This document shows positions 19,535 to 27,721 of a stretch of 64,000 nucleotides of DNA, one piece after another. The position numbers were made by a program, and so were the translations under genes. The DNA comes from Pseudomonas asuensis. Lineage in GTDB: Bacteria; Pseudomonadota; Gammaproteobacteria; Pseudomonadales; Pseudomonadaceae. Positions within the stretch are counted from its first letter, which is position 1. Every line of letters starts with the position of its first letter. The stretch spans positions 310,001 to 374,000 of the forward strand of contig NZ_BMNW01000005.1 of the NCBI RefSeq assembly GCF_014646755.1. The letters run 5' to 3'. The notes below the pieces were generated by a model. The model was not told the DNA's origin, did not search any database, and worked only from the letters and a program-made list of their open reading frames with translations.

Positions 19535-19684
19535 TTAGTGGCGTCCGCTGTAGTCACTCGCGGCACGGGCTGCACATGGGCATCGACAAAGGCACTCCAT
19601 GACGTGCGCCATCGCCTGATCCATCCCATTCAGATAACGCTCGACCAGACGGCTGGCGATCGTGGGCAGGGGTTTCGTATTCAT
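19535..19684 (-). CDS. Small cysteine-rich protein (49 aa) coupled to the ssu operon
   Basis: A 49-residue reading frame starting at ATG 19684. Its ATG overlaps the TGA of the upstream binding-protein gene (ATGA), and GAGGTGA stands 6-7 bases before it, copying the strong ribosome sites of the neighbours. The N-terminal half is an amphipathic helix (TIASRLVERYLNGMDQAMAHVME); it is followed by a CLCRCPC cluster with four cysteines at every second position (31, 33, 35, 37). Such a cluster could bind metal or form disulfides; this is inference. I do not recognise the family. The signal set supports true translation. Confidence 0.65.
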   Translation of the reverse strand: MNTKPLPTIASRLVERYLNGMDQAMAHVMECLCRCPCAARAASDYSGRH

Positions 19685-20670
19685 GGCGTCACCTCGGTAT
19701 GGGTTTGGCGTTGCGCAGTGGCCGGTACGCTAGGCGTTGCAACGTCGGCCACGCGTATCGGCTTGGGAATCAGGCGGTTTTGGTAGAACAGGTCAGCGGT
19801 CTGCTGCTGGTTCTCGATATCCTTGGCCGTGATCGGGCTGATGGGCGAGTCTGGACGATGATCGAAATAGGAGGCGACCACGGCGCGTGGCAAGCCCAAC
19901 TGGCGGGTCATAATCTCAATGCTGCCTTCAGCGTTAGCCCGAGTAAGCGCTTCGGCCTGATTCAACGCCTCGAAAATCTGCGGGATGAGGTCAGGATTGC
20001 TTTCAGCGAACGAGCGGGCCGCGAGATAAAAGGAGCCGGAGTTGGACAACCCATTGCGGCCGTCAGTAAGCACACGCACCTGACCGGTCAAGAGTGCTGC
20101 CGAGTAGAACGGATCCCAGATGGCCCAAGCGTCTACGTTGCCCTGATCGAACGCCGCACGGGCATCGGCAGGCGGCAGGTAGACCGGCTGGATATCGGTG
20201 TAACTGAGTCCTGCCTGATTAAGCGCCCGAAGCAGCAGGGCATGGGAGCTGGAGCCTTTCTGGAAGGCCACCTTTTTTCCCTTGAGATCCGCCAGGGTGT
20301 GGATCGGACTGTTCTCGCCTACCAGGATGACCTCGGCCAACGGCTTGGCGGGCTCGGTGCCAACATAGAGCAGATCGGCCCCAGCGGCCTGGGCGAAAAT
20401 CGGTGGGATATCGCCTGTCGCCCCTAAGTCGATGCTGCCCGCATTCAACGCTTCAAGCAGTTGTGGCCCAGCAGGAAACTCGACATAGCGCACGGCTGTA
20501 TTGGGAAAGCGTACCTCCAGAAAGCGCTTCTCACGCGCCACTACCAGATTCACGGCGCTCTTTTGGTAGCCAATACGCAGCTCTTTAGGGTCAGCCCAGA
20601 CACTTTGAAAGGCGAATGTAGCCAGCGTACCCAGCAGGATCAGACTACGAGTCAAGAAAACAGGCGTCAT
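19681..20670 (-). CDS. Sulfonate ABC transporter periplasmic binding protein, second copy
   Basis: A 329-residue SsuA/TauA-like binding protein. A signal peptide covers about residues 1-26 (cleavage near FQSVWA-DP). The mature start ELRIGYQKSAVNLVVAREK and the later GDIPPIFAQAAGADLLYVGTEP match SsuA. Compared with the copy just upstream it has the same motif series (PPADARAAF, AWAIWDP versus AWVIWDP) but differs over much of the rest, so this is an old duplication with a probably different ligand range. GGAGGTGA precedes ATG 20670, which overlaps the upstream stop by 4 bases. Confidence 0.9.
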   Translation of the reverse strand: MTPVFLTRSLILLGTLATFAFQSVWADPKELRIGYQKSAVNLVVAREKRFLEVRFPNTAVRYVEFPAGPQLLEALNAGSIDLGATGDIPPIFAQAAGADLLYVGTEPAKPLAEVILVGENSPIHTLADLKGKKVAFQKGSSSHALLLRALNQAGLSYTDIQPVYLPPADARAAFDQGNVDAWAIWDPFYSAALLTGQVRVLTDGRNGLSNSGSFYLAARSFAESNPDLIPQIFEALNQAEALTRANAEGSIEIMTRQLGLPRAVVASYFDHRPDSPISPITAKDIENQQQTADLFYQNRLIPKPIRVADVATPSVPATAQRQTHTEVTP

Positions 20671-21641
20671 GGTTTCACCTCCGTGTGGCGTGCAAGAATT
20701 GCAGGCGGCGTCCAGATCACGTCACGAACGATAAGGGGCTTGGGAATCAGGCGAATCTGGGCAAAGGCATCAGCGATCTTTTGCTGTGCCGTTACAACCT
20801 CGGGCGTAATGAATTGAGCACCGTATCCTTGTCGCGCTACCACCGTATGGGTGATGTCTTCCGGCAAACCGAGTAACGGCGCTACCTGCTTGGCAACGTC
20901 ATCGGGGTTGGCCTTGGCCCATTCACCCACTGAGCGGACTTCGTCGACCAGCGTGGCAATGACTTGCGGGTGCTGTTGGGCGTAAGGACGTGTTGAGAGA
21001 TAGAACTGGTGGTTGTCGACCAGTCCGGTTCCATTGGTAAGCGTACGGGCCTGAAGCTGGCTTTCAGCCGCCGCCTGATAAGGGTCCCAGATAACCCAGG
21101 CATCGGCGCTGCCGCGCTCAAAAGCGGCACGGGCATCGGCCGGCGGCAGGTAAATCGGCTGGATATCACTGTAGTTCAGCCCGGCCTTTTCCAGGGCGCG
21201 GACCAGTAGGTAATGAACGTTGGAACCTTTATTAAGGACGATCTTTTTGCCCTTCAGGTCAGCCAGCGTCTGGATCGAGGAATCCTTGGGCACCAAGATC
21301 GCTTCGCTGGTTGGCGCGGGCGGCTCATGGGCTACGTAAACAAGATCGGCACCGGCGGCCTGGGCGAAGACCGGTGGGGTCTCACCAGTAACGCCAAAGT
21401 CGATACTGCCAACATTCAGCCCTTCCAGTAATTGGGGGCCGCCAGGAAATTCAGTCCATTGCACAGTAACGCCCTGCTCGGCCAGGCGCTTTTCCAGCGT
21501 GCCACGGGCCTTGAGCAGCACCAGCGTGCCGTATTTCTGATAGCCGACCCGTAAGGTTTCGGCGGCTTGAACAGTGGCATCGAGCGACAGGGCCAACAGC
21601 AGCGCGGCAACCCATCTTCGATGCAAGGGTTTGACGCGCAT
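20667..21641 (-). CDS. ssuA: Aliphatic sulfonate periplasmic binding protein
   Basis: A 324-residue binding protein with a signal peptide (cleavage near TVQA-AE) and the SsuA start TLRVGYQKYGTLVLLKARGTLEKRL. It captures alkanesulfonates in the periplasm and hands them to SsuC. QLLEGLNVGSIDFGVTGETPPVFAQ is the ligand-pocket region. AAGGAG precedes ATG 21641. It follows ssuE by 95 bases. I give it the ssuA name as the copy closer to the classical sequence and in the classical place after ssuE. Confidence 0.92.
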   Translation of the reverse strand: MRVKPLHRRWVAALLLALSLDATVQAAETLRVGYQKYGTLVLLKARGTLEKRLAEQGVTVQWTEFPGGPQLLEGLNVGSIDFGVTGETPPVFAQAAGADLVYVAHEPPAPTSEAILVPKDSSIQTLADLKGKKIVLNKGSNVHYLLVRALEKAGLNYSDIQPIYLPPADARAAFERGSADAWVIWDPYQAAAESQLQARTLTNGTGLVDNHQFYLSTRPYAQQHPQVIATLVDEVRSVGEWAKANPDDVAKQVAPLLGLPEDITHTVVARQGYGAQFITPEVVTAQQKIADAFAQIRLIPKPLIVRDVIWTPPAILARHTEVKP

Positions 21642-21736
21642 GGCGTGCTCCTTGGCTTCGAGTGGTGTCCTGCCTGCTGCCCCGTTGACGGGTCAGTAAG
21701 GTGGGTAATCTGTTCTCCCCGATGGGAGTAATTACA

Positions 21737-22321
21737 TCAAATACTCCAGCGTGCCTGTGTCAGCTGCGCTGTCAAAACATGTGGCTCGACCGGCCTCGGG
21801 CGGCGGGCCAGTGCGGCCAGAAACAGTTCGAGCGATTCATCCAAGCGCTCTGCCAGTGCAGACGACAGAGGCGTGTCACTGTCATAACTAACCTGGCTGT
21901 CATCCGCGAACACACCGGGCAAGATCTCCTGCGCCTTGAGCGCAGCCAATACCGGCTTTAACGCATAATCCACGGCCAGCATGTGAGCGATAGAGCCCCC
22001 AGTTGCCAGCGGTAGCACCACCTTGTGGTTGAGTGCCCGCTCCGGTAACAAATCCAGCACCGTCTTGAGCACCCCGGAAAACGAGGCCTTATAGATCGGT
22101 GTGGACACTACGAGGCCGTCCGCATTGTGCACGTGCTCTACGAAGGCCTTGACCTGAGGGCTATCGAACCGCGCCTGGATCAAATCTTCGGGTGGAAAGT
22201 CCTGGATGCGCCAGGAGGCTACTTCAACCCCATGTGCGTTCAGCCATTGCCGCGCCTCGCCAAGCAGTACACTCGACCGTGACCTGACACCTGGGCTGCC
22301 CGCCAGCGAAACCACTAACAT
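21737..22321 (-). CDS. ssuE: NAD(P)H-dependent FMN reductase
   Basis: A 194-residue flavodoxin-like reductase supplying FMNH2 to SsuD. Visible marks are [11 protein letters not shown] at the start (phosphate loop) and [23 protein letters not shown], the flavin/subunit motif of the SsuE/MsuE group. GGGGAACGGCA precedes ATG 22321. It is the first gene of the operon. The 120-base upstream region should hold the sulfate-starvation promoter, but I could not fix a CysB site by eye. Confidence 0.93.
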   Translation of the reverse strand: MLVVSLAGSPGVRSRSSVLLGEARQWLNAHGVEVASWRIQDFPPEDLIQARFDSPQVKAFVEHVHNADGLVVSTPIYKASFSGVLKTVLDLLPERALNHKVVLPLATGGSIAHMLAVDYALKPVLAALKAQEILPGVFADDSQVSYDSDTPLSSALAERLDESLELFLAALARRPRPVEPHVLTAQLTQARWSI

Positions 22322-22448
22322 TGCCGTTCCCCTTCAACTGTCCTGTCAGGGTCTGTATCCCTTCAGGTATGAGGCGAACCATAGCAAGCCTTGGCATATA
22401 TCTAAAAATCATTTTTATTCATTTGCTTATAACTTTTTGCATAAATGA

Positions 22449-22476
22449 AAAACCCCAGCTTGCGAGCTGGGGTTTT
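22449..22476 (-). terminator. Terminator after dctP
   Basis: Stem AAAACCCCAGCT/AGCTGGGGTTTT with a 4-base loop and T run on the minus strand, between the TRAP operon and the ssuE promoter region. It separates the two same-strand operons. Confidence 0.92.
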
Positions 22477-22549
22477 CTGGTGTTGCACGGCCTGGAAGCA
22501 GACTGGGAAAGATCGGTACTGCACCCTCGATTTACAGGGTGAAGCGCCC

Positions 22550-23566
22550 TTACTGTGGCGCTTTCTGGATTTCAGCCTGAACCTGATCAAACAATGGCTT
22601 GCCAACGGTATTGATAACCGACTGGATCGCGGGCTGTGCCTTTTCGCGCATACGCTGGGTTTCCTCGACACTGACCTGGTTAATCTGCATACCGTGCGTC
22701 TTCAGCTCTTCAAGGGCTTTTTCGCCCTCAGCACGAGTATCCAGACGCTCAGCATCGCGAGCTTTCTTGGCCGCTTCCATCAGGATGTTTTGTTCTGTCT
22801 TGGAAAGGCCATCCCACCAGCGCTTGGATGCCAGCATGATCCAGGGGCTATACACGTGGTTCGTCACGGTCAGGTACTTCTGTACTTCATAAAACTTGGA
22901 GGACAGGATCGTATTGAAGGGATTTTCCTGCCCATCTACGGCCTTGGTCTCCAGGCCGGTAAAGAGTTCAGAGAACGGCAGCGGCACGGCGTTAGCACCC
23001 AGCTGCTTGAAGGTATCCATGAAGACCGGGCTCTGCATCACCCGCACCTTGATGCCGGAGAAGTCTTCCAGCTTGTTGATCGGGCGAACGTTGTTGGTCA
23101 TGTTACGAAAGCCGTTTTCCCAGTAGACGAGGCCAACAAGGCCCTTATCCTGGAGCTTGTCCATGATCTGCTGGCCGACCGGCCCGTCGAGCACATAATC
23201 CGCCTGCTTTGCGTTGGAAAACAAAAAGGGCGTATCCCAGATCGCCATTTCCTTGGTGATGCCGACCAGTGTCGCGGTAGAGCCCACCATCATTTCCTGC
23301 GCGCCGCCAATCAACGCATTCTGCATTTGGGCATCCGGGCCAAGGCTTCCGGCACCAAAGGTGCGCACCTTGAGCTTGCCGCCTGACGCCTTGGACACCT
23401 CCTCCGCAAACACCTTGGCGCCGCGTCCCTGGTTGCTGTCTTCGTTGAGGCCATAGCCGAAGCGGATCATGCGGGGGCGAATGTCATCGGCGGCCTGAGC
23501 GGTCAGGGTTGCCAGCGGGCCGCAGAGCACAGTCGCGGCCAGAGTTGCGAAGAGAAAGCGTTTCAT
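22550..23566 (-). CDS. dctP: TRAP transporter periplasmic binding protein
   Basis: A 338-residue DctP-family protein with a signal peptide (cleavage near LTAQA-AD). The ligand-site region VYWENGFRNMTNNVRPINKLEDFSGIKVRVMQ has the conserved arginine that holds the carboxylate of TRAP substrates. The gene fusion two genes upstream carries gluconokinase, so gluconate or a related sugar acid is the likely ligand. ATG 23566 was chosen over one two codons upstream because AAGGA then has a 7-base spacing. Last gene of the operon, with a terminator beyond. Confidence 0.92.
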   Translation of the reverse strand: MKRFLFATLAATVLCGPLATLTAQAADDIRPRMIRFGYGLNEDSNQGRGAKVFAEEVSKASGGKLKVRTFGAGSLGPDAQMQNALIGGAQEMMVGSTATLVGITKEMAIWDTPFLFSNAKQADYVLDGPVGQQIMDKLQDKGLVGLVYWENGFRNMTNNVRPINKLEDFSGIKVRVMQSPVFMDTFKQLGANAVPLPFSELFTGLETKAVDGQENPFNTILSSKFYEVQKYLTVTNHVYSPWIMLASKRWWDGLSKTEQNILMEAAKKARDAERLDTRAEGEKALEELKTHGMQINQVSVEETQRMREKAQPAIQSVINTVGKPLFDQVQAEIQKAPQ

Positions 23567-23629
23567 GGGCATTCCTTTTATTGTTGTTGATAAAGTCGGA
23601 TGGTCTGGGTCTACAGATGCTGAAGCCGT

Positions 23630-24907
23630 TCAATGCAACCACTTCAGCGGTACGGTGATGATCTCGGGAAAAATCACCAGCAGGGCAACGATGGCAAGGT
23701 AGGTAAAGAAGAAGGGCAAAACCCCTTGCACCAGCTTTTCCATACGGATTCGCCCAATTCCGCCGACCACATTCAGAACGGTGCCCACTGGCGGAGTGAT
23801 CAGGCCAATCGAGCCGATCAGCACAAACATTACCCCGAAATAAACCGGGTTAATGCCTGCCTTGGCGGCGATAGGTGCTAAAACCGGTCCAAGGATCAAA
23901 ATGGTGGGTGTCAGGTCCAGCACCATACCGATGGCTACCATCAACACCATAATGGCGGCCATAAGCAGTTTGGGATTGTCTGCAATCGGCCCCAGCATCG
24001 CGGCAATTTCCTCAGGGAGCTGCGCCAGGGTGACCATGTAGGCCGAGACGGTTGCAGCCGCACAAAGAAACATTACCGAGGCCGTGGTTCGGCTGGCCCG
24101 TGTCAGTACCTCAACCAGCGCATTCCAGTTCAGCTCCCGATAGAGCAGCGTGGAAACCAACAGCGCGTAGACCGCCGCAACCACGGCCGCCTCAGTGGGC
24201 GTGAAGATACCGCCACGCAAACCACCTACGATAATGACGGGCAGCATCAGGGCGGCAATGCCATCGACGATAGCGTGACGGCGCTCAGTCCAGGATGCTT
24301 TTGGCTGCGGCGGCTCGTGAATGCCTCGAGCAATCAGAGTCCAGGCAACGATCAGCCCGGCTCCCATGATAAGCCCTGGAACCAGACCCGCCAGAAAGAG
24401 CTGGCTGATCGAAGTATTGGTCACGACCCCATAGATCACGAACGGCATGGAGGGTGGAATGATCGGCGCAATAATGCCGCCCGCCGCTACCAGCCCACAG
24501 GAAGAGCTGAGCGGGTAGCCGCGCTGGCGCATCATGGGTAGCAGCAATGTAGCCAGCGCGGCGGTATCAGCCAGGGCTGAACCCGACATACTGGCCAACA
24601 GCACCGAGGCGGCAATGGCTACATAGCCGAGCCCGCCCTTCTTGTGGCCAACAAAGGCCTGAGCCAAGGTAATGATGCGCCGGGAAATGCCACCTGCGTT
24701 CATCAGCTCGCCAGCCAGGATAAAGAACGGCACAGCCAGAAGAGGAAAGCTGTCAGCACCAGCTTGTAGATTCTGGGCCAGGAGCTGTACATCCCAGAAA
24801 TCCAGATACCACATCAGTACAGCGCCCGTTAGCAGAAGCGCAAACGCGATCGGCATCCCGAACGCCATGAAGCCCAACAGGGAAGAGAGAAAGACGGCAA
24901 CGGTCAT
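23630..24907 (-). CDS. dctM: TRAP transporter large permease
   Basis: A 425-residue DctM protein with about 12 membrane segments; PFFILAGELMNAGGISRRI and GPVLAPIAAKAGINPVYFGVMFVL are family marks. It is the sodium-driven permease that works with DctQ and DctP. It lies 63 bases after the gluconokinase-DctQ fusion gene and 63 bases before dctP. Normal length and no defects were seen. Confidence 0.94.
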   Translation of the reverse strand: MTVAVFLSSLLGFMAFGMPIAFALLLTGAVLMWYLDFWDVQLLAQNLQAGADSFPLLAVPFFILAGELMNAGGISRRIITLAQAFVGHKKGGLGYVAIAASVLLASMSGSALADTAALATLLLPMMRQRGYPLSSSCGLVAAGGIIAPIIPPSMPFVIYGVVTNTSISQLFLAGLVPGLIMGAGLIVAWTLIARGIHEPPQPKASWTERRHAIVDGIAALMLPVIIVGGLRGGIFTPTEAAVVAAVYALLVSTLLYRELNWNALVEVLTRASRTTASVMFLCAAATVSAYMVTLAQLPEEIAAMLGPIADNPKLLMAAIMVLMVAIGMVLDLTPTILILGPVLAPIAAKAGINPVYFGVMFVLIGSIGLITPPVGTVLNVVGGIGRIRMEKLVQGVLPFFFTYLAIVALLVIFPEIITVPLKWLH

Positions 24908-24970
24908 GGTCAGCCCTTAAGGGAGGCAGTGCCTCATGTTTTTATTGGAATTGACTGATTACATCCGGGC

Positions 24971-26107
24971 TCAGTCTGCTGTTACATTTGCCAGGGCCGG
25001 TGGGACCGCTCGCTCGGTACGCCAGGTATTAATCAACTGCACCAGTGCCAGCATGGCCAACGCAATCATGCTTACCAACACCGGTAGCATGGCAATGGCC
25101 AACGGATAGCCGACCACAGGACTGGCGTTCTGCCAGCCAAATTGCATCTGATACCATGCCCCCCACGCAGACAGACCGCTGCCGGTAGCAATTAACAAGG
25201 CGCTGACCGAATCAATAAGGCGATGGGCGATACGCGGAAATTTGTCGCGGATCAAGGTAAAGCACATCAGCTCCCCACGACGCATGCTGGACGCGACGCC
25301 CACAAAGATCAGCCAGACGAATGCCAATCGGGATAGCTCTTCGGCTCCCGCCCAGCCGGATCCAAAGGCGTAACGCAGGACTACGTTGACAAAGACTGCT
25401 CCGACCATAAAGGCCATGAGGACCGCCATGAGGCTGTCGGTAAGCGTATCGAAGCGCTGGGCCATGCGATTGTTATAAATCGGCTCGCTGGTTAGCGGTG
25501 GCTCCTTTCGTGGAGACGGTGCGTCAGGCATCTTTGAAGCCAGACCTATCAGAGCCGCCATTTCGCTGCTCGGAATTGGCGCGTGCATCCAGGCGCATAC
25601 CTCTTCCACAACAGCCTCGCAGGCCTTGGATGCATCGACCCAGAGAACACCTGGCTCTCCCTTGGGGGATTCCAGGGTATCGAACTGGCTTTTGACCAGC
25701 GACGTGGGCATGTAATGGTCGGCACGCTCTCCAACCCGCTGGAGCGCTGTTTCGTAGTCAACGGATAAATGAGCGAAACGTAGGCCAGGCACGGCATCGC
25801 GCAGGCGATCACGGTAGCTGCGGCGTAACGCCGAGCATGACAGGACAAAGCCTGTACCGTCCTGCACCGCCTTTTGCATCTCCAGACGCAATCGGTCGAG
25901 CCACTCGATACGGTCGGTATCGGTCAGCGGCGTGCCGGCTTGCATGCGTACAACGTTTTCAGCGGAATGAAAGTGATCGGCTTCGATATGACGAAAACCG
26001 AGACGGCGGGCGACTCCCAGGCTTGTCTCGGTCTTTCCGGAGCCGCTGACGCCCATAATTACAATGGCTTGAGCAGGTGTGGCGGAGGTACTGACGGGTG
26101 AAGTCAT
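24971..26107 (-). CDS. Gluconokinase-DctQ fusion protein
   Basis: A 378-residue fusion. Residues about 12-175 are a complete GntK-type kinase: P-loop GVSGSGKT (19-26), then IEADHFHSAENVVRMQAGTPLTDTDR, SCSALRRSYRD and HLSVDYETAL. Residues about 215-365 are a complete small TRAP permease (DctQ) with four membrane helices and GAEELSRLAFVWLIFVGVASSMRRGE. A proline-rich linker joins them. The kinase phosphorylates gluconate to 6-phosphogluconate. One chain thus puts the kinase on the cytoplasmic face of its importer. The reading frame is continuous, with no stop near the join. GGAG precedes ATG 26107. First gene of the operon with dctM and dctP, below a GntR-type palindrome. Confidence 0.92.
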   Translation of the reverse strand: MTSPVSTSATPAQAIVIMGVSGSGKTETSLGVARRLGFRHIEADHFHSAENVVRMQAGTPLTDTDRIEWLDRLRLEMQKAVQDGTGFVLSCSALRRSYRDRLRDAVPGLRFAHLSVDYETALQRVGERADHYMPTSLVKSQFDTLESPKGEPGVLWVDASKACEAVVEEVCAWMHAPIPSSEMAALIGLASKMPDAPSPRKEPPLTSEPIYNNRMAQRFDTLTDSLMAVLMAFMVGAVFVNVVLRYAFGSGWAGAEELSRLAFVWLIFVGVASSMRRGELMCFTLIRDKFPRIAHRLIDSVSALLIATGSGLSAWGAWYQMQFGWQNASPVVGYPLAIAMLPVLVSMIALAMLALVQLINTWRTERAVPPALANVTAD

Positions 26108-26154
26108 TGCGCTCTCCAGAGCGCTTCTCGGTGCGCTCGTTCTTATTTTCACTT

Positions 26155-26172
26155 GATGTTAGCGCTAACATC
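26155..26172. promoter_or_regulatory. GntR-type operator palindrome
   Basis: A perfect 18-bp palindrome, GATGTTAGCGCTAACATC, 48 bases before the start of the gluconokinase-DctQ gene. It matches the shape of LacI-family GntR operators (ATGTTA-N4-TAACAT) that control gluconate genes. Its position fits repression released by gluconate or a phosphorylated form. The regulator gene is not in the window. Confidence 0.8.
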
Positions 26173-26281
26173 ACTATTCAGCAATGAGACTGAAAAGCCA
26201 TCAGTCGAGCACGACCCTCACAGGCGTAACAAGATATTTCAATATTTGGGTGGTATACCTTGAGCTAGAGCAGCGGTCAGA

Positions 26282-26710
26282 TCAGTAGTTTTCCCATAAC
26301 CCCGGCGTTGCCAGTTCAACCAGATGCCCATCGGGATCACGAAAGTACAGGCTCACGCCGCCTTTCGGCCATTTCACTTCACCTTCGATCACAATCCCGT
26401 GAGCTGCCAGATGGTCACGCCACGGTTGCAGGTGTTCGGGAGCAATGGAAAAGGCGTAATGAAGCCTGCCGGAACCGTCATGGCGTGGAATAGTGCCGCC
26501 GGGAAGCTGGGCAGGCGTATCGGTCGTGCCCTGCTGGAAAAGCAGCAGCACATTGCCCGGCGCGGCGTCATAAGCCGCGACTCGCTCATCATGAAACATG
26601 ACGCTTAGGCCCAGTAGCTCCTCATAGAAACGACGAGCCTTTGCCAGGTCAGCCACATAAAGACCGGTTTCCAGGACAGGGCCAAGAGGTGGAGCGGTTG
26701 GCGTGGTCAT
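26282..26710 (-). CDS. VOC (glyoxalase/dioxygenase) superfamily protein
   Basis: A 142-residue protein with the two beta-alpha-beta-beta-beta units of the vicinal oxygen chelate fold: GPVLETGLYVADLAKARRFYEELLGL in the first half and FRDPDGHLVELATPGLW in the second. Metal ligands are probably H in the first part of the second unit (GRLHYAF) and E in HLVELATP. The substrate is unknown. Its ATG (26710) overlaps the stop of the next upstream gene (TGATG), so translation is coupled to the DUF3140 gene, an odd pairing. Confidence 0.8.
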   Translation of the reverse strand: MTTPTAPPLGPVLETGLYVADLAKARRFYEELLGLSVMFHDERVAAYDAAPGNVLLLFQQGTTDTPAQLPGGTIPRHDGSGRLHYAFSIAPEHLQPWRDHLAAHGIVIEGEVKWPKGGVSLYFRDPDGHLVELATPGLWENY

Positions 26711-27093
26711 CAGTTGGCCTTTTGCTTCAATGGGTCATGCCCCCAGTTCATCAGAGACTTGCGCCAGCGCGTATCGCCTACCTCACCGTCCGGGCGCTGC
26801 TTGATATGCCGATGCACATAGCCGATAACCTTGCGCATGGCCTGGTAATCATCGTCATTCAGTTCCGCCTGCCGCTTGCCTTTGATCGCAAGGATACGCT
26901 CGCCCATCTCATGACCAACTGCCTCGCCGTCGGCCTTTTCCTTGACCTTCTGACCTTTGGCCGTCATGCCGACGGACTGGCTCTCCTCGCCCTGTAACCA
27001 CTTACGCAGCCGGGCAGGCGGCATGTTGACCACTTGCTTGAATTCACTGCGCAGCTCTTTCTTGTCCGCATCGGTAAGCGCTTTTGCTGTCAT
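26710..27093 (-). CDS. DUF3140-family protein
   Basis: A 127-residue, highly charged soluble protein with the DUF3140 pattern: a leading helix EFKQVVNMPPARLRKWLQGEESQSVG, then HEMGERILAI, and a tryptophan-containing end TRWRKSLMNWGHDP. The family function is not known. Start and stop overlap both neighbours (ATGA at 27090-27093 with the DUF5872 gene and TGATG with the VOC gene), so the three genes form a coupled unit. Confidence 0.75.
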   Translation of the reverse strand: MTAKALTDADKKELRSEFKQVVNMPPARLRKWLQGEESQSVGMTAKGQKVKEKADGEAVGHEMGERILAIKGKRQAELNDDDYQAMRKVIGYVHRHIKQRPDGEVGDTRWRKSLMNWGHDPLKQKAN

Positions 27094-27608
27094 TTTTCAC
27101 CTGCCTGCTTGAGTGCATGAATCAGCTCGTCCTTTTTCATCCGCGAGCGACCGCGTACCTGATGATGCGCTGCACGCGCCATCAGCTCGGTCTTGGTCAT
27201 ATCGGCGAGAGCGGTCTTGCGGGCAGAGGCGGTCTTGCGTGCCACATCCTCCGGCTGCTTGGAGTGCTGCTTGCCTCGACGGGTATCGCGCCGCTTGTTG
27301 GCCGTGCTGCGGGCGTACTCGCTATCACTGATCTGCTCTCGTGCCTTTTTGGGCAGGTAGCGCTCATCCGTCTCGGTGGACTTCTTGCCGGACTTTGTTC
27401 CCCAGTCCTGCTCGGTCCATTGCTGGAGATGGTTATCGGGGCCCTTGCCGCCCTCATAACCCCCACCCCGCTTCTGGTATTCCTGGCTCGACAGCTGTGC
27501 TTTTCGAGCCGACCACTGGCCAGCACGACCGCCCTTCGAGCCACGCGTCACATCCTCTTTAACACTGTTCCACAATTCCGGATCGGTCTTCTTTGCGGTA
27601 GCAGACAT
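27090..27608 (-). CDS. DUF5872/Rho-N (SAP-like) domain protein
   Basis: A 172-residue, very basic protein. The first part (DPELWNSVKEDVTRGSKGG, AGQWSARKAQLSSQEYQKRGGGY) matches the DUF5872 type, the middle is charged and lysine/arginine-rich, and the last 40 residues (MTKTELMARAAHHQVRGRSRMKKDELIHALKQ) form a helix-turn-helix of the Rho N-terminal/SAP kind, suggesting nucleic-acid binding. GAGGAAGG precedes ATG 27608. It heads a three-gene unit with DUF3140 and VOC genes. Function is unknown; DNA or chromatin-like binding is inference. Confidence 0.75.
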   Translation of the reverse strand: MSATAKKTDPELWNSVKEDVTRGSKGGRAGQWSARKAQLSSQEYQKRGGGYEGGKGPDNHLQQWTEQDWGTKSGKKSTETDERYLPKKAREQISDSEYARSTANKRRDTRRGKQHSKQPEDVARKTASARKTALADMTKTELMARAAHHQVRGRSRMKKDELIHALKQAGEK

Positions 27609-27721
27609 AAGCCTTCCTCATCAGTAGAGTTTCGGACCCCCTTGGAAAGGGGGACCACCCACTGGAACGCTTGTTCGAACCAGGCGACGGGGTGTATCAA
27701 GAAGGATGCTTCAGGAAGGAC

